From the IMG/VR virus record IMGVR_UViG_3300031801_000030, positions 1 to 21,458 of that record: 21,458 nt of DNA; one strand, given 5' to 3'. Below, one piece after another: positions 7,819-14,439 of this stretch. Source of the stretch: a virus. A program made the translations under genes and the position numbers. Under the pieces are notes generated by a model. The model was not told where the DNA came from. It saw only the letters and a program-made list of their open reading frames with translations, and ran no database searches. Each line of letters begins with the position of its first letter. The first letter of the stretch is position 1.

Positions 7819-8145
7819 ATGTCTGAACGAGATCTTATTCAAGAACTCAAGTCTACAATTAAGGATCTCTCTGATGAGAAGGAGGATCTCCTTAAGGCTA
7901 TTAAACAAAAAGAGGCGCGAAGTAAAACTCTTTTGATTAAATTAGAACACTCAACAGCAGATGTTAGTACTACAGGAAAGAAAATAGCAGAACAAGATAA
8001 AGAACTTGTAAAATTAAAAGATAAACTTAAAGATAAAAATAAAATTGTTAAAAAAGAAATTGACGAAGAAATAGAAAAGTATATCACCTCTCATAGTACA
8101 GTAGAAGTAGAATCTAAAAAAGAAGAAGACGAAGAATCCCAATAA
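7819..8145 (+). CDS. Small charged coiled-coil protein, unknown function
   Basis: I do not recognise this gene. The 108 residues are almost wholly Lys/Glu/Asp/Leu in heptad-like order (IKDLSDEKEDLLKAIKQKEA, then KELVKLKDKLKDKNKIVKKE), predicting a continuous coiled coil, with a terminal acidic tail (EEDEESQ). No membrane, zinc or catalytic motif is visible. It follows gp51 in the same direction by 53 bases and precedes the gene-free block. No ribosome site is visible before the ATG. A 13-codon open frame (7785-7826) overlaps its start by 8 bases and may couple translation, or may mark a changed N-terminus. Heptad-rich low-complexity proteins can resemble scaffold or tail accessory proteins, but nothing here decides. 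Confidence 0.65.
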   Translation: MSERDLIQELKSTIKDLSDEKEDLLKAIKQKEARSKTLLIKLEHSTADVSTTGKKIAEQDKELVKLKDKLKDKNKIVKKEIDEEIEKYITSHSTVEVESKKEEDEESQ

Positions 8146-8273
8146 TCATTGTTTCCTGCAGTTTCATTACAAAAGATGACTTACAGTCATCTAAACTTCG
8201 CTTACGCTCGTTTATTTCTAATTTACGCTACGCTCTAAAAAATTAAACGCACTTTGCGTCTTATGTGCTAGAC

Positions 8274-8312
8274 GTTAGTCATAGTTCTGCTATCTCTAGC
8301 AGAACGACTTAC
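8274..8312. repeat. Strongest hairpin in the gene-free block
   Basis: GTTCTGCTA (8284-8292), loop TCTC and TAGCAGAAC (8297-8305) form a perfect 9-bp stem. Outside it GTTAGTC (8274-8280) pairs with GACTTAC (8306-8312) with one mismatch across a 3-base bulge. No T-tract follows on either strand, so it is not an ordinary intrinsic terminator. Confidence 0.7.
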
Positions 8313-8494
8313 TCATGTGCTGAGCTTATAGTCACCGTATATTGCTGTCGTAACTGGGCGGTTGTGCTGTACCCATTAGCTAGTTCTAACCAACGCGAGC
8401 TTACTAAACCTTTATACGATAATTTTTAGTAAACTTGAGGTTGCTTTTTTCACAGAGCCTCATCTTTGCTGTTTGTTCTACAAGCAAGATCCGA

Positions 8495-8506
8495 TCGCAA
8501 TTGCGA
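8495..8506. repeat. 12-bp perfect palindrome TCGCAATTGCGA
   Basis: A perfect palindrome inside the gene-free block. It overlaps the right arm (8503-8512) of a long-range 10-bp pairing with 8435-8444, so the two pairings exclude each other. It could be a protein-binding site or part of a switching RNA fold. Confidence 0.55.
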
Positions 8507-8567
8507 CCTCAATGCTGTTTTAATATAATGTAGATATGTTTGCCTAGTGGATGGATGCGGTTGCCCA

Positions 8568-9167
8568 TCACTTATATATATCATCGTATAATAACGTATC
8601 AAAAAAAGATAATTCTTTGCATTTAAATGGTTGTGATAATAATTTTAACAAAGAATTAGTAAAATGCTTTTGAGTATATCTTATTCTATTGTAATAGATA
8701 TGTTCAAACTCTAATATTATAAAAATATTTGTTTTTGGTAGACATTTTATTATATCATTTAATTTTTTTGCTGTTGTTTTAAGATTTGTATATTGATGTC
8801 CGTATCTTAAAACAACAGAAGTTGGTTTTTGATATTTTGTTATGTATTGTAACGTTGTTTTGCTTAAAGTATCTTCACTATAAAGAATTTTACCATTATG
8901 ATTAATTTTTTCTAAAAACTTTTTATTCTTTTTGTTTTCAAAACTTATTATATTAGGATTTTCATCTGTAAATGCATAGCCAAAATTGTTTAACCAAATG
9001 CTAGTACCTTTGGGTAATAATTTAAGAATATTGTTTTGTTTATTTTCGGTGTTTTTGCCTTTTCTTTTTTTCATCCACCATGCAAAATTTTCAATTTGTA
9101 AAAAATATGTACTGTAATTTTGCTTAAGACTGTTTTTAGCATTTTTGTATGAAGAAAGACTAGTCAT
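8568..9167 (-). CDS. Unknown protein, second gene of a leftward pair
   Basis: I do not recognise this 199-residue basic protein. It starts MTSLSSYKNAKNSLKQ and has a Lys-rich segment (KKRKGKNTENKQNN). An alternating hydrophobic part follows, including SVVLRYGHQYTNL and TNIFIILEFEHIYY, suggesting an alpha/beta domain. The ATG at 9167 lies inside the stop region of the upstream gene (8-base overlap), which argues for coupled translation; a TTG at 9200 would add 11 residues but has only a distant AGGAG. Very AT-rich codon use is shared with its partner. The C-terminal codons run into the last hairpin of the adjacent gene-free block. It could be a host-takeover or accessory protein; nothing in the sequence fixes a role. 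Confidence 0.6.
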   Translation of the reverse strand: MTSLSSYKNAKNSLKQNYSTYFLQIENFAWWMKKRKGKNTENKQNNILKLLPKGTSIWLNNFGYAFTDENPNIISFENKKNKKFLEKINHNGKILYSEDTLSKTTLQYITKYQKPTSVVLRYGHQYTNLKTTAKKLNDIIKCLPKTNIFIILEFEHIYYNRIRYTQKHFTNSLLKLLSQPFKCKELSFFDTLLYDDIYK

Positions 9168-9618
9168 GTGTAATATAAAATTGTGTAGTAGGACTTGCAA
9201 AATTAAATTTGTCTCCTAAATCTTTTTCGTAAAAATAATCTATTCTACTATCTTTAAAGATGTCTTGTACGAAATCGAATAAACTTATGTCGTAGTTACT
9301 GTTTACTGTATTGCTATTTTGAGTAGAATACAATCTAAATTTATTAACAGCAATACAAATACGTGTTGCTTTAATTGACTGTAATTGCTGTTTAAACTCA
9401 TTTAGAGATGTTGCAGTATTACATACAAATAATACTTGCTCTGGAGCAGTTGTTACTTTATTGTCAAAGTATGCATCAAAATATGATGTATCACCAAGTA
9501 ACATTGTTGGTGCATTTTTAGTAGTGTTAAAAAAATCTTTAATACGTTGTATTTGTTTGAACTCGTGTGGTTCTTTAAAAAAAGTTTTTTGACGTGATAT
9601 CCAGTTTATGTTAGGCAT
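9160..9618 (-). CDS. Unknown protein, first gene of a leftward pair
   Basis: I do not recognise this 152-residue protein. It has a basic start (WISRQKTFFKEPHEFKQIQR), then PTMLLGDTSYFDAYF, EQVLFVCNTATSLNEF and RICIAVNKFRLY, an alternating strand/helix pattern like an alpha/beta (Rossmann-like) fold, but no glycine-rich nucleotide loop. Its start is only 27 bases from the divergent gene at 9646, and no TATAAATA box or clear ribosome site lies between them. It overlaps the next leftward gene by 8 bases, so the two proteins probably act together. Confidence 0.65.
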   Translation of the reverse strand: MPNINWISRQKTFFKEPHEFKQIQRIKDFFNTTKNAPTMLLGDTSYFDAYFDNKVTTAPEQVLFVCNTATSLNEFKQQLQSIKATRICIAVNKFRLYSTQNSNTVNSNYDISLFDFVQDIFKDSRIDYFYEKDLGDKFNFASPTTQFYITHD

Positions 9619-9645
9619 GATTAATGTTATTGTAAGTAATTATTA

Positions 9646-10593
9646 ATGTTATACGACCCGAAAAAAATTAAAGTTTACTACACTGCTGGTACATTCGGAC
9701 ACTTTATTGCATATCTTTTAGAAAGTCATATTAAAGGAAAACTTTTACCAGTTCCTCTTACAGAGCTTGGTAATAGTCACGGATACAGAACATATGGCAC
9801 AATAGAAGAGCACGACATTACTGGCGATACTGCTATGAAAAGCTATAAAGATACTAAACACGATGATAACAGTATTGGAATTATATGGCCAGCAGAAATG
9901 TTTGCTTATTGTTTACACGCCTCGATCTCAAGAACAAGGACAGAGGACCAAAAAGACGGAATAAAAGAATTAGAAAATGATGCATATACGTTTTTAAAAA
10001 CTAATGTAGGAGAATATTGGCATCTTCTTAGTAAAGATTTAGAAACAATGTATAATTTTAAAATAACAGAGAGAAATAAACGAGTTCCTCGTAGTGTATT
10101 AAGACAGTATTATTTCTTTCAATTTGCTATGCAAAATCAGAACAGATTAACGATACTTAATCAACGTATTAAAAATAATAATGCATTAACTAAATTACCA
10201 ATTGCAATTATATTAGATTATGAATCATTAAGAGATTTTTTACAAACAGTCACCGGTAATAATTTAGATTTTAGAGACTTACACGATGATTTTATTAGAT
10301 TAAACAGATCCTTAAAAATGTATAATGAAATAAAACAAATAACAGATGCAGTAAAACGTAAAGAAAACGTACCAATTAAAAATTTAGATTGTGTAACAGA
10401 AGCAGGCATATTTTTTGAACTAGAAACATATTTTTACGATATTCCTTTTCATAACATTCCAAAATTTTTTAAAACTACTGTAGATATAATAATGTATGTC
10501 GAAACGTTCCCAACCTTTATGAAACAGCCAAACCAATTATTCCAAAAGAAACTACATAAAACAATTAGTAGGAGAGACCATGACTGGTTTTAA
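9646..10593 (+). CDS. Unknown protein with sulfotransferase-like outline
   Basis: The function is unknown. The 315-residue protein starts with KVYYTAGTFGHFIAYLLES (residues 9-27), a strand-glycine loop-helix unit. It later has IAIILDYESLRDF (around 186-198) and DFRDLHDDFIRLNRSL (around 207-222). The general order (N-terminal G-x-x-G-x-F loop, then a D/E-Y-E-x-L segment, then an N-rich helix) is reminiscent of phage sulfotransferase-like proteins, but the key PAPS-binding residues cannot be assigned, so this is only a hint. It overlaps the GIY-YIG-like gene by 14 bases and probably shares its message. No recognisable ribosome site precedes ATG 9646. Confidence 0.6.
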   Translation: MLYDPKKIKVYYTAGTFGHFIAYLLESHIKGKLLPVPLTELGNSHGYRTYGTIEEHDITGDTAMKSYKDTKHDDNSIGIIWPAEMFAYCLHASISRTRTEDQKDGIKELENDAYTFLKTNVGEYWHLLSKDLETMYNFKITERNKRVPRSVLRQYYFFQFAMQNQNRLTILNQRIKNNNALTKLPIAIILDYESLRDFLQTVTGNNLDFRDLHDDFIRLNRSLKMYNEIKQITDAVKRKENVPIKNLDCVTEAGIFFELETYFYDIPFHNIPKFFKTTVDIIMYVETFPTFMKQPNQLFQKKLHKTISRRDHDWF

Positions 10594-11035
10594 ATGGACA
10601 TATAAAGGAAATAAAATTTTAGAATTACCAGAAGACTGTGTTGGGTTTGTTTATCAAATAACAAATACAACTAATGGTAGGATGTACATAGGTAAAAAAT
10701 TAGCACAGTTTAAAAGATCTCGTCCTCCATTAAAAGGTAGAAGAAATAAACGTAGATACAAAGTTAATAGTGATTGGGAAGATTACTATGGTAGTAGTGA
10801 TAACTTAACTATTGATATTAAACGATTTGGTAAAGAAAACTTTACAAGAGAAATACTTTTTTATTGTAAATCAAAAGCAGAACTTTCATACATAGAAGCC
10901 AGAGAACAGTTTGCACGTAAGGTGCTAGAATCAAATGATTATTATAATGGTCATATTCGTGTGAGAATACACGGTTCTGGAATACTCAGAGAAAAAACAA
11001 CTAAAGGTATATTAAAAGAAAAAGCCTCCACTTAA
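10580..11035 (+). CDS. GIY-YIG family nuclease-like protein
   Basis: It probably cuts DNA through a GIY-YIG domain. The 151 residues show GFVYQITN (22-29) in place of GIY, MYIGKK (35-40) as the YIG element, a basic stretch KRSRPPLKGRRNKRR (45-59), and the later IEAREQF (105-111) and DYYNGH (120-125). The last two would supply the conserved Glu (Glu106) and Asn (Asn123) of the family. No separate DNA-binding domain follows, so it is a minimal stand-alone type, either a homing-like or a DNA-processing enzyme. Ribosome site AGGAGAG lies 4-10 bases before the ATG, within the end of the preceding gene (14-base overlap). Its last codons and stop lie in the stem of the terminator at 11022-11048. Confidence 0.7.
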   Translation: MTGFKWTYKGNKILELPEDCVGFVYQITNTTNGRMYIGKKLAQFKRSRPPLKGRRNKRRYKVNSDWEDYYGSSDNLTIDIKRFGKENFTREILFYCKSKAELSYIEAREQFARKVLESNDYYNGHIRVRIHGSGILREKTTKGILKEKAST

Positions 11036-11048
11036 AAAGTGAAGGCTT
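11022..11048 (-). terminator. Intrinsic terminator between convergent genes
   Basis: A 12-base arm (AAGCCTCCACTT, 11022-11033) pairs with AAGTGAAGGCTT (11037-11048) around a 3-base loop. The one imperfect pair is a G-U on the minus strand and a C-A mismatch on the plus strand. On the minus strand it is followed by TTTCTTTT, a good T-tract for the gene at 11077-11280. On the plus strand the tract is weak, so leftward termination is favoured. It overlaps the stop codon of the GIY-YIG-like gene. Confidence 0.75.
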
Positions 11049-11054
11049 ATATCT

Positions 11055-11072
11055 CTAATTGGATCCAATTAG
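11055..11072. repeat. 18-bp perfect palindrome
   Basis: CTAATTGGATCCAATTAG is perfectly self-complementary and lies between the terminator and the stop of the leftward Hc1-like gene. It could form a second stem with a GATC loop or be a dimeric protein-binding site. Confidence 0.7.
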
Positions 11073-11076
11073 CAAA

Positions 11077-11280
11077 TTACGCCGCTGTTGCCGTCGCAGT
11101 TTTCGCCGCGTTTTTTGCCTCTTGAATTTCTTTTCTTCTTAGTTTGATCAATTTTGACAAAGCCGCTAATGCTTTTCTGGCTCTTGTTGCCGAAGCTTTA
11201 ACACCTTTTTCTACAAACTTTCCGTTTTCTTCAGAATAGTTTTGAATCTCTGTCATGATCGATTCGTGTGTTTGTGACAT
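11077..11280 (-). CDS. Histone H1/Hc1-like small DNA-binding protein
   Basis: This 67-residue Lys/Ala-rich protein probably binds DNA without sequence preference. The core, residues 20-54 (from GKFVEKGVKAS through RARKALAALSKLIK to LRRKE), follows the pattern of the chlamydial Hc1 family (EKGNKAAAQRVR-like, then a basic helix). The tail AAKTATATAA is Ala/Thr-rich. A good ribosome site (GGAAGGA) lies 8 bases before the ATG, and a strong terminator lies just beyond the stop, so it is a short, independent and probably well-expressed unit. Its Ala codons include GCC and GCG despite the AT-rich genome. Similar small proteins occur in marine T4-like phages as I recall. Candidate roles are packing or protecting phage DNA, or host nucleoid effects. 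Confidence 0.65.
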   Translation of the reverse strand: MSQTHESIMTEIQNYSEENGKFVEKGVKASATRARKALAALSKLIKLRRKEIQEAKNAAKTATATAA

Positions 11281-11285
11281 ATTAT

Positions 11286-11313
11286 TTGTCCTTCCATTGT
11301 CGTACGATATAAT
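11286..11313 (+). promoter_or_regulatory. Possible sigma-70-type promoter ahead of the oxygenase-like gene
   Basis: TTGTCC (11286-11291) and TATAAT (11308-11313) are 16 bases apart. The -10 box ends 10 bases before ATG 11324, so a transcript would have almost no leader. The -35 is only a 4/6 match. Confidence 0.3.
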
Positions 11314-11323
11314 TAATTAACAT

Positions 11324-11887
11324 ATGTTACATTTAAACACACAAGAAGTGGTTTTGTCAATTGAAAAATCGCCAATATATTGGAAAAATGAAACATATTA
11401 CCAAGAATATACAAGTTTTTTTGGTAATCTTTTATTAAACAAGATAAAAAACGGAATGTCTAACTTGGTAATGGTAAAATTAGAGAACCAAGAAAACAAA
11501 TCTAGAGAAAGAGTTGATTATAATGAAATGCTATGTAAAGAGTTACGTATATTTTTTTCAAACACAAATATAACAGCAGTATTAGAAAAAATGTTTAACA
11601 CAAAATTAAAATTTAATTCATTAGACATATGGCACGACTATAATAATTACGATAACCCTCCGCATTTAGATGATAGCAGAATTAAATTACATTTACAAAT
11701 TTATTTAGGAGACGAAGAAAATTTAGGAACAAGTTTATATGCTAATGAAAATAGGTCAAGTATTTTTCATACATTTAATTATAAATGTAATAGTGGTTAT
11801 GCATTATTACATAATAATCATAGTTGGCATGGAATAGAATCTCCAATTATTAATAATAGAAAAAGTCTTTATGTCCGATATAACTAA
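11324..11887 (+). CDS. 2-oxoglutarate/Fe(II)-dependent oxygenase-like protein
   Basis: It probably hydroxylates or otherwise oxidises a protein, nucleic acid or small molecule with 2-oxoglutarate and iron. The 187 residues show the double-stranded beta-helix signature. His114 and Asp116 lie in PPHLDDSRIKLHLQIYLGD (HxD). The distal His169 is in HNNHSWHGIE, and Arg179 (or Arg185) in NNRKSLYVRY would bind the 2-oxoglutarate carboxylate. Spacing between the HxD and the distal His (about 53 residues) fits small phage oxygenases of this type. The substrate is unknown. It overlaps the downstream PLP-enzyme-like gene by 17 bases, implying coupled translation. No clear ribosome site is visible upstream. 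Confidence 0.75.
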   Translation: MLHLNTQEVVLSIEKSPIYWKNETYYQEYTSFFGNLLLNKIKNGMSNLVMVKLENQENKSRERVDYNEMLCKELRIFFSNTNITAVLEKMFNTKLKFNSLDIWHDYNNYDNPPHLDDSRIKLHLQIYLGDEENLGTSLYANENRSSIFHTFNYKCNSGYALLHNNHSWHGIESPIINNRKSLYVRYN

Positions 11888-12674
11888 AAAATTACATCCT
11901 ATAAATGATGCATATTTAAAAAGTGTTAAGCAAGAATGGTTTAGTAAACAACACCCAAATCCATCAAGGGAAGAATTTATTGAACAAGCTACTACTTGGT
12001 TTAAGTCTACAAAGTTAAATCAGTTACATGGGTGGAATGCATTTCCTTATCATGATATTATTATTGGGTGTACGAACTATATTGAATCAACGTGTTTAAG
12101 ATACAGTTGGAAGATACAACATTTGCCTAACGAATATGCTTATTATTCTGTTATGGGAAAACAACCAACACCAGTTGGTGAGCTAAAAGAGAATATTCCT
12201 TTAATTATAAGTTTACCTGTATGGCAACATTGTGATATTCATGAGAATTGGGAAGAAATTTTAAAAGAGTGTGAACAAAAGAATATCGATATTCATATAG
12301 ACGGAGCATGGTTTCAGTCAGCTAGAGATATTAACTTTAATTTTGATCATCCTAACATTAAATCATTTGCTATGAGTATGACTAAAGGACTTGAGTTAAA
12401 TTGGAATAGGGTAGGTATTAGATGGTCCAAACAACGAACAATGGATTCTATTACTTTGCTTAATAACAAAAATACGTATGGTGAAAATATAACTGCTTGT
12501 GGTTCTTTTTTAATGTCTAAAATTGAAAAAGACTATGCTTGGAACAAATATAAAAAAGAGCATATAAGATTAGCAAAAGAACATAACTTATTACCTACAA
12601 ATAGTATTCATGTTTTGCGAGATAATAATACTGTATATGGTATAGGAAAAATTTTAAGTAAAATTAAACAATAA
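11871..12674 (+). CDS. PLP fold-type I (aminotransferase-like) protein, reduced size
   Basis: Tentatively a pyridoxal-phosphate enzyme. In 267 residues it shows the order expected of fold-type I enzymes. GCTNYIES (66-73) may be a cofactor-phosphate loop. IDIHIDGAWF (139-148) offers Asp144 for the pyridine nitrogen. SFAMSMTKGLELNWNRVG (165-182) offers Lys172 as Schiff-base lysine and Arg180 for phosphate. It is about 100 residues shorter than usual aminotransferases, so it may be a minimal, degenerate or non-catalytic version. It overlaps the oxygenase-like gene by 17 bases, and its 3' end overlaps the convergent gp46 end by 11 bases. The partner suggests a two-step modification, but the substrate is unknown. 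Confidence 0.45.
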   Translation: MSDITKKLHPINDAYLKSVKQEWFSKQHPNPSREEFIEQATTWFKSTKLNQLHGWNAFPYHDIIIGCTNYIESTCLRYSWKIQHLPNEYAYYSVMGKQPTPVGELKENIPLIISLPVWQHCDIHENWEEILKECEQKNIDIHIDGAWFQSARDINFNFDHPNIKSFAMSMTKGLELNWNRVGIRWSKQRTMDSITLLNNKNTYGENITACGSFLMSKIEKDYAWNKYKKEHIRLAKEHNLLPTNSIHVLRDNNTVYGIGKILSKIKQ

Positions 12675-14439
12675 TCTCAACGTCATTTGCATAGTTTGTA
12701 AACCCATTTTCTTTTACAACTTTTAATACTGAATCTACTCTAGAAATTAGTTCATCTTTATGAGATATTAAGAAAATATTCTTTTGTTGAGTTCTACTCA
12801 TATCTTTTAATACTGCCATAGCCGACTCAACACCAGATAGATCCATACCAGCGTCTACAAGTTCGTCAATAAACAATAAGTTGATCTGTTGATAAAGTGA
12901 TTCCCAAACATCTCTAAATGCCCAACTTAAACTTAAAATTAATCTGTTTCTTTCACCTCTACTTAGATTGTCAAAATCTAAATCTCTACCTAGTTCTTCA
13001 ATTTGTACAGTTAAGTCACTTTGGAAAGTAACTGTGTGTGGTAATTTTACTTGTCCTAAATAATATGCTAAACGTTGATTTAAATATGTTAAGTTTTGTT
13101 CAATAATTCTTGTTCTTATAAATGAGTCTTTTGCTGTTAACAGTTTATATAAAAAGTCTTGGTGCCTGTTTAGGTCCTCCATCTCATTTATTTTTACATA
13201 GCTAACTTTTTGAATAGCACTTTTCTTTAACTCTGTAATTTGTTCTAAATATGGGTCTTGTTTAGACTCTGTTTGTGTTAATTGTCTTTTTAAATCTGCT
13301 AAAGATCCTTTATGATTATATGCTTCATCTATATTATCATAATAAGTGTCTGGCACTAAACCTAAATCTCCAATTGCATCAACATTGTGTTGCACATTTG
13401 CAAGATCACTTTTTAATTTTTCTGCATATTGTTTAGATTCGGTTAAAGTTGAATTTAATTCGGTTACTAAATGTTCGTGTTTATCGTCGTGTAGTTCTTG
13501 TCCACACGTTGGACATTTAGCATCATTGGCAAATTCTAAATCTTTTTCAGTTTTTCCAACTTGCGTTTGTGCCTTGGTTAAAGAATCTTCATGATATGCT
13601 TTTTCTTTTTCTAAATTTCTTAACGTTTTTACGTCATCGGTATGTTTTGCAAGTTTTTTGTGTGTTTTTAGTTCTGCATTAATATCTACTTTTTCTAGTT
13701 CTGCTATTGCAGTTGTAAAATTTTTATTGTCTTCGTCTTTTTGTGTTTGCCATGCACTACTTCTTATTTTTAATGATTCAATTGATTCTTGTATTTTTTC
13801 ATTAGAAGCAATCCTAGAATCTATTTTTATTTTTTCTTCGGCTATTTCTGTTTTAGTTGCTTTTTGTTGTTCTTTAAGCAAGTCAGCTTTTTGACTTAAT
13901 AGTGTTATGCCTAATAATTGTTCAATAATTTCTCTTTGTTCTGCTTGTTTAGTTGCAAGAAATGGTTGTGTATATGTGTTTAACGCAATTATGTTTTTAA
14001 ACATAGCATGGGTCATACCAAGTAATCTGTTTATTTCTTTTTGTGTTTCTTTATTTTCCCCTTGTGCCTCATTTGAATCTATATTTTGTTCAATATCATT
14101 TGCATAAAATCTTAATTTTTGAGGTTTTCTTCCACGTTCAATTGTATAAGTTACATTGTTTTTTATAAAGTTAGTAGAAACCGACATTCCTCTTTCGTTA
14201 GTTTTGTTTACAAGATTGTCTCTTCTAATGTTTGTTAATGCCTCACCATAAAATACATAAGATAATGCATTAATGATTGTAGTTTTACCAGTACCATTTC
14301 TTGCACCAGCATCATCCCCGCCCAAATCCAAATTCTCACCTAGTACTAAAACTAAATGTTTGTTATCAAACGTAATTGCTTGAGCTTGATTGCCTACGCT
14401 CATAAAGTTTTTTACTGTAAGATTTTTAATTACTAACAT
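12664..14439 (-). CDS. 46: Recombination endonuclease subunit gp46 (Rad50/SbcC-like ATPase)
   Basis: It is the ATPase of the gp46-gp47 complex, which resects DNA ends for recombination-dependent replication. The 591 residues (T4: 560) hold Walker A GARNGTGKTT (45-54), long coiled-coil arms (about 180-300 and 320-450), the zinc-hook CPTC at 309-312, the ABC signature LSRGERN (492-498), Walker B LLFIDE (521-526) with catalytic Glu526, and the switch His in ISHKDE (about 558-563). All key residues are present. It overlaps the gp47 gene by 14 bases and is the last gene of the gp55-gp47-gp46 operon. Its stop overlaps the convergent PLP-like gene by 11 bases, with no terminator visible between them. 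Confidence 0.95.
   Translation of the reverse strand: MLVIKNLTVKNFMSVGNQAQAITFDNKHLVLVLGENLDLGGDDAGARNGTGKTTIINALSYVFYGEALTNIRRDNLVNKTNERGMSVSTNFIKNNVTYTIERGRKPQKLRFYANDIEQNIDSNEAQGENKETQKEINRLLGMTHAMFKNIIALNTYTQPFLATKQAEQREIIEQLLGITLLSQKADLLKEQQKATKTEIAEEKIKIDSRIASNEKIQESIESLKIRSSAWQTQKDEDNKNFTTAIAELEKVDINAELKTHKKLAKHTDDVKTLRNLEKEKAYHEDSLTKAQTQVGKTEKDLEFANDAKCPTCGQELHDDKHEHLVTELNSTLTESKQYAEKLKSDLANVQHNVDAIGDLGLVPDTYYDNIDEAYNHKGSLADLKRQLTQTESKQDPYLEQITELKKSAIQKVSYVKINEMEDLNRHQDFLYKLLTAKDSFIRTRIIEQNLTYLNQRLAYYLGQVKLPHTVTFQSDLTVQIEELGRDLDFDNLSRGERNRLILSLSWAFRDVWESLYQQINLLFIDELVDAGMDLSGVESAMAVLKDMSRTQQKNIFLISHKDELISRVDSVLKVVKENGFTNYANDVEIIV

Larger units (their letters stand above)
8146..8567. 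ncRNA. Gene-free, hairpin-dense block: candidate structured RNA
   Basis: About 420 bases without a credible gene, visibly richer in G and C than the neighbours. Inverted repeats follow one another: 8174-8192 (8-bp stem, 3-base loop), 8192-8214 (5 bp), 8219-8245 (6 bp), 8247-8259 (5 bp), 8274-8312 (9-bp perfect stem with 4-base loop, extended by about 6 pairs), 8358-8396 (bulged 6 bp), 8401-8432 (8 bp), 8435-8512 (10 bp with one G-U) and 8546-8572 (8 bp with a bulge). Motifs resembling CGCTTACGCTCG recur around 8199-8234. No tRNA-like T-arm (GTTCRA) was found on either strand, and no known RNA family is recognised. Strand is undecided. Confidence 0.4.

Noticed and set aside
7871-7890. CTGATGAG, part of a hammerhead ribozyme core
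   Set aside because: No GAAA with matching stems follows, and the motif lies inside the coiled-coil gene.
8176-8238. 20-codon open frame (MTYSHLNFAYARLFL...) in the gene-free block
   Set aside because: It spans three hairpins, has no ribosome site and reflects the repeated CGCT-type motif.
8523-8528. TATAAT on the plus strand in the gene-free block
   Set aside because: No -35 partner, and it would only transcribe antisense to the gene at 8568-9167.
8146-8567. tRNA genes or a group I intron in the gene-free block
   Set aside because: No T-arm GTTCRA motif on either strand, no 7-bp acceptor pairing with an anticodon arm, and no interrupted gene flanking it.
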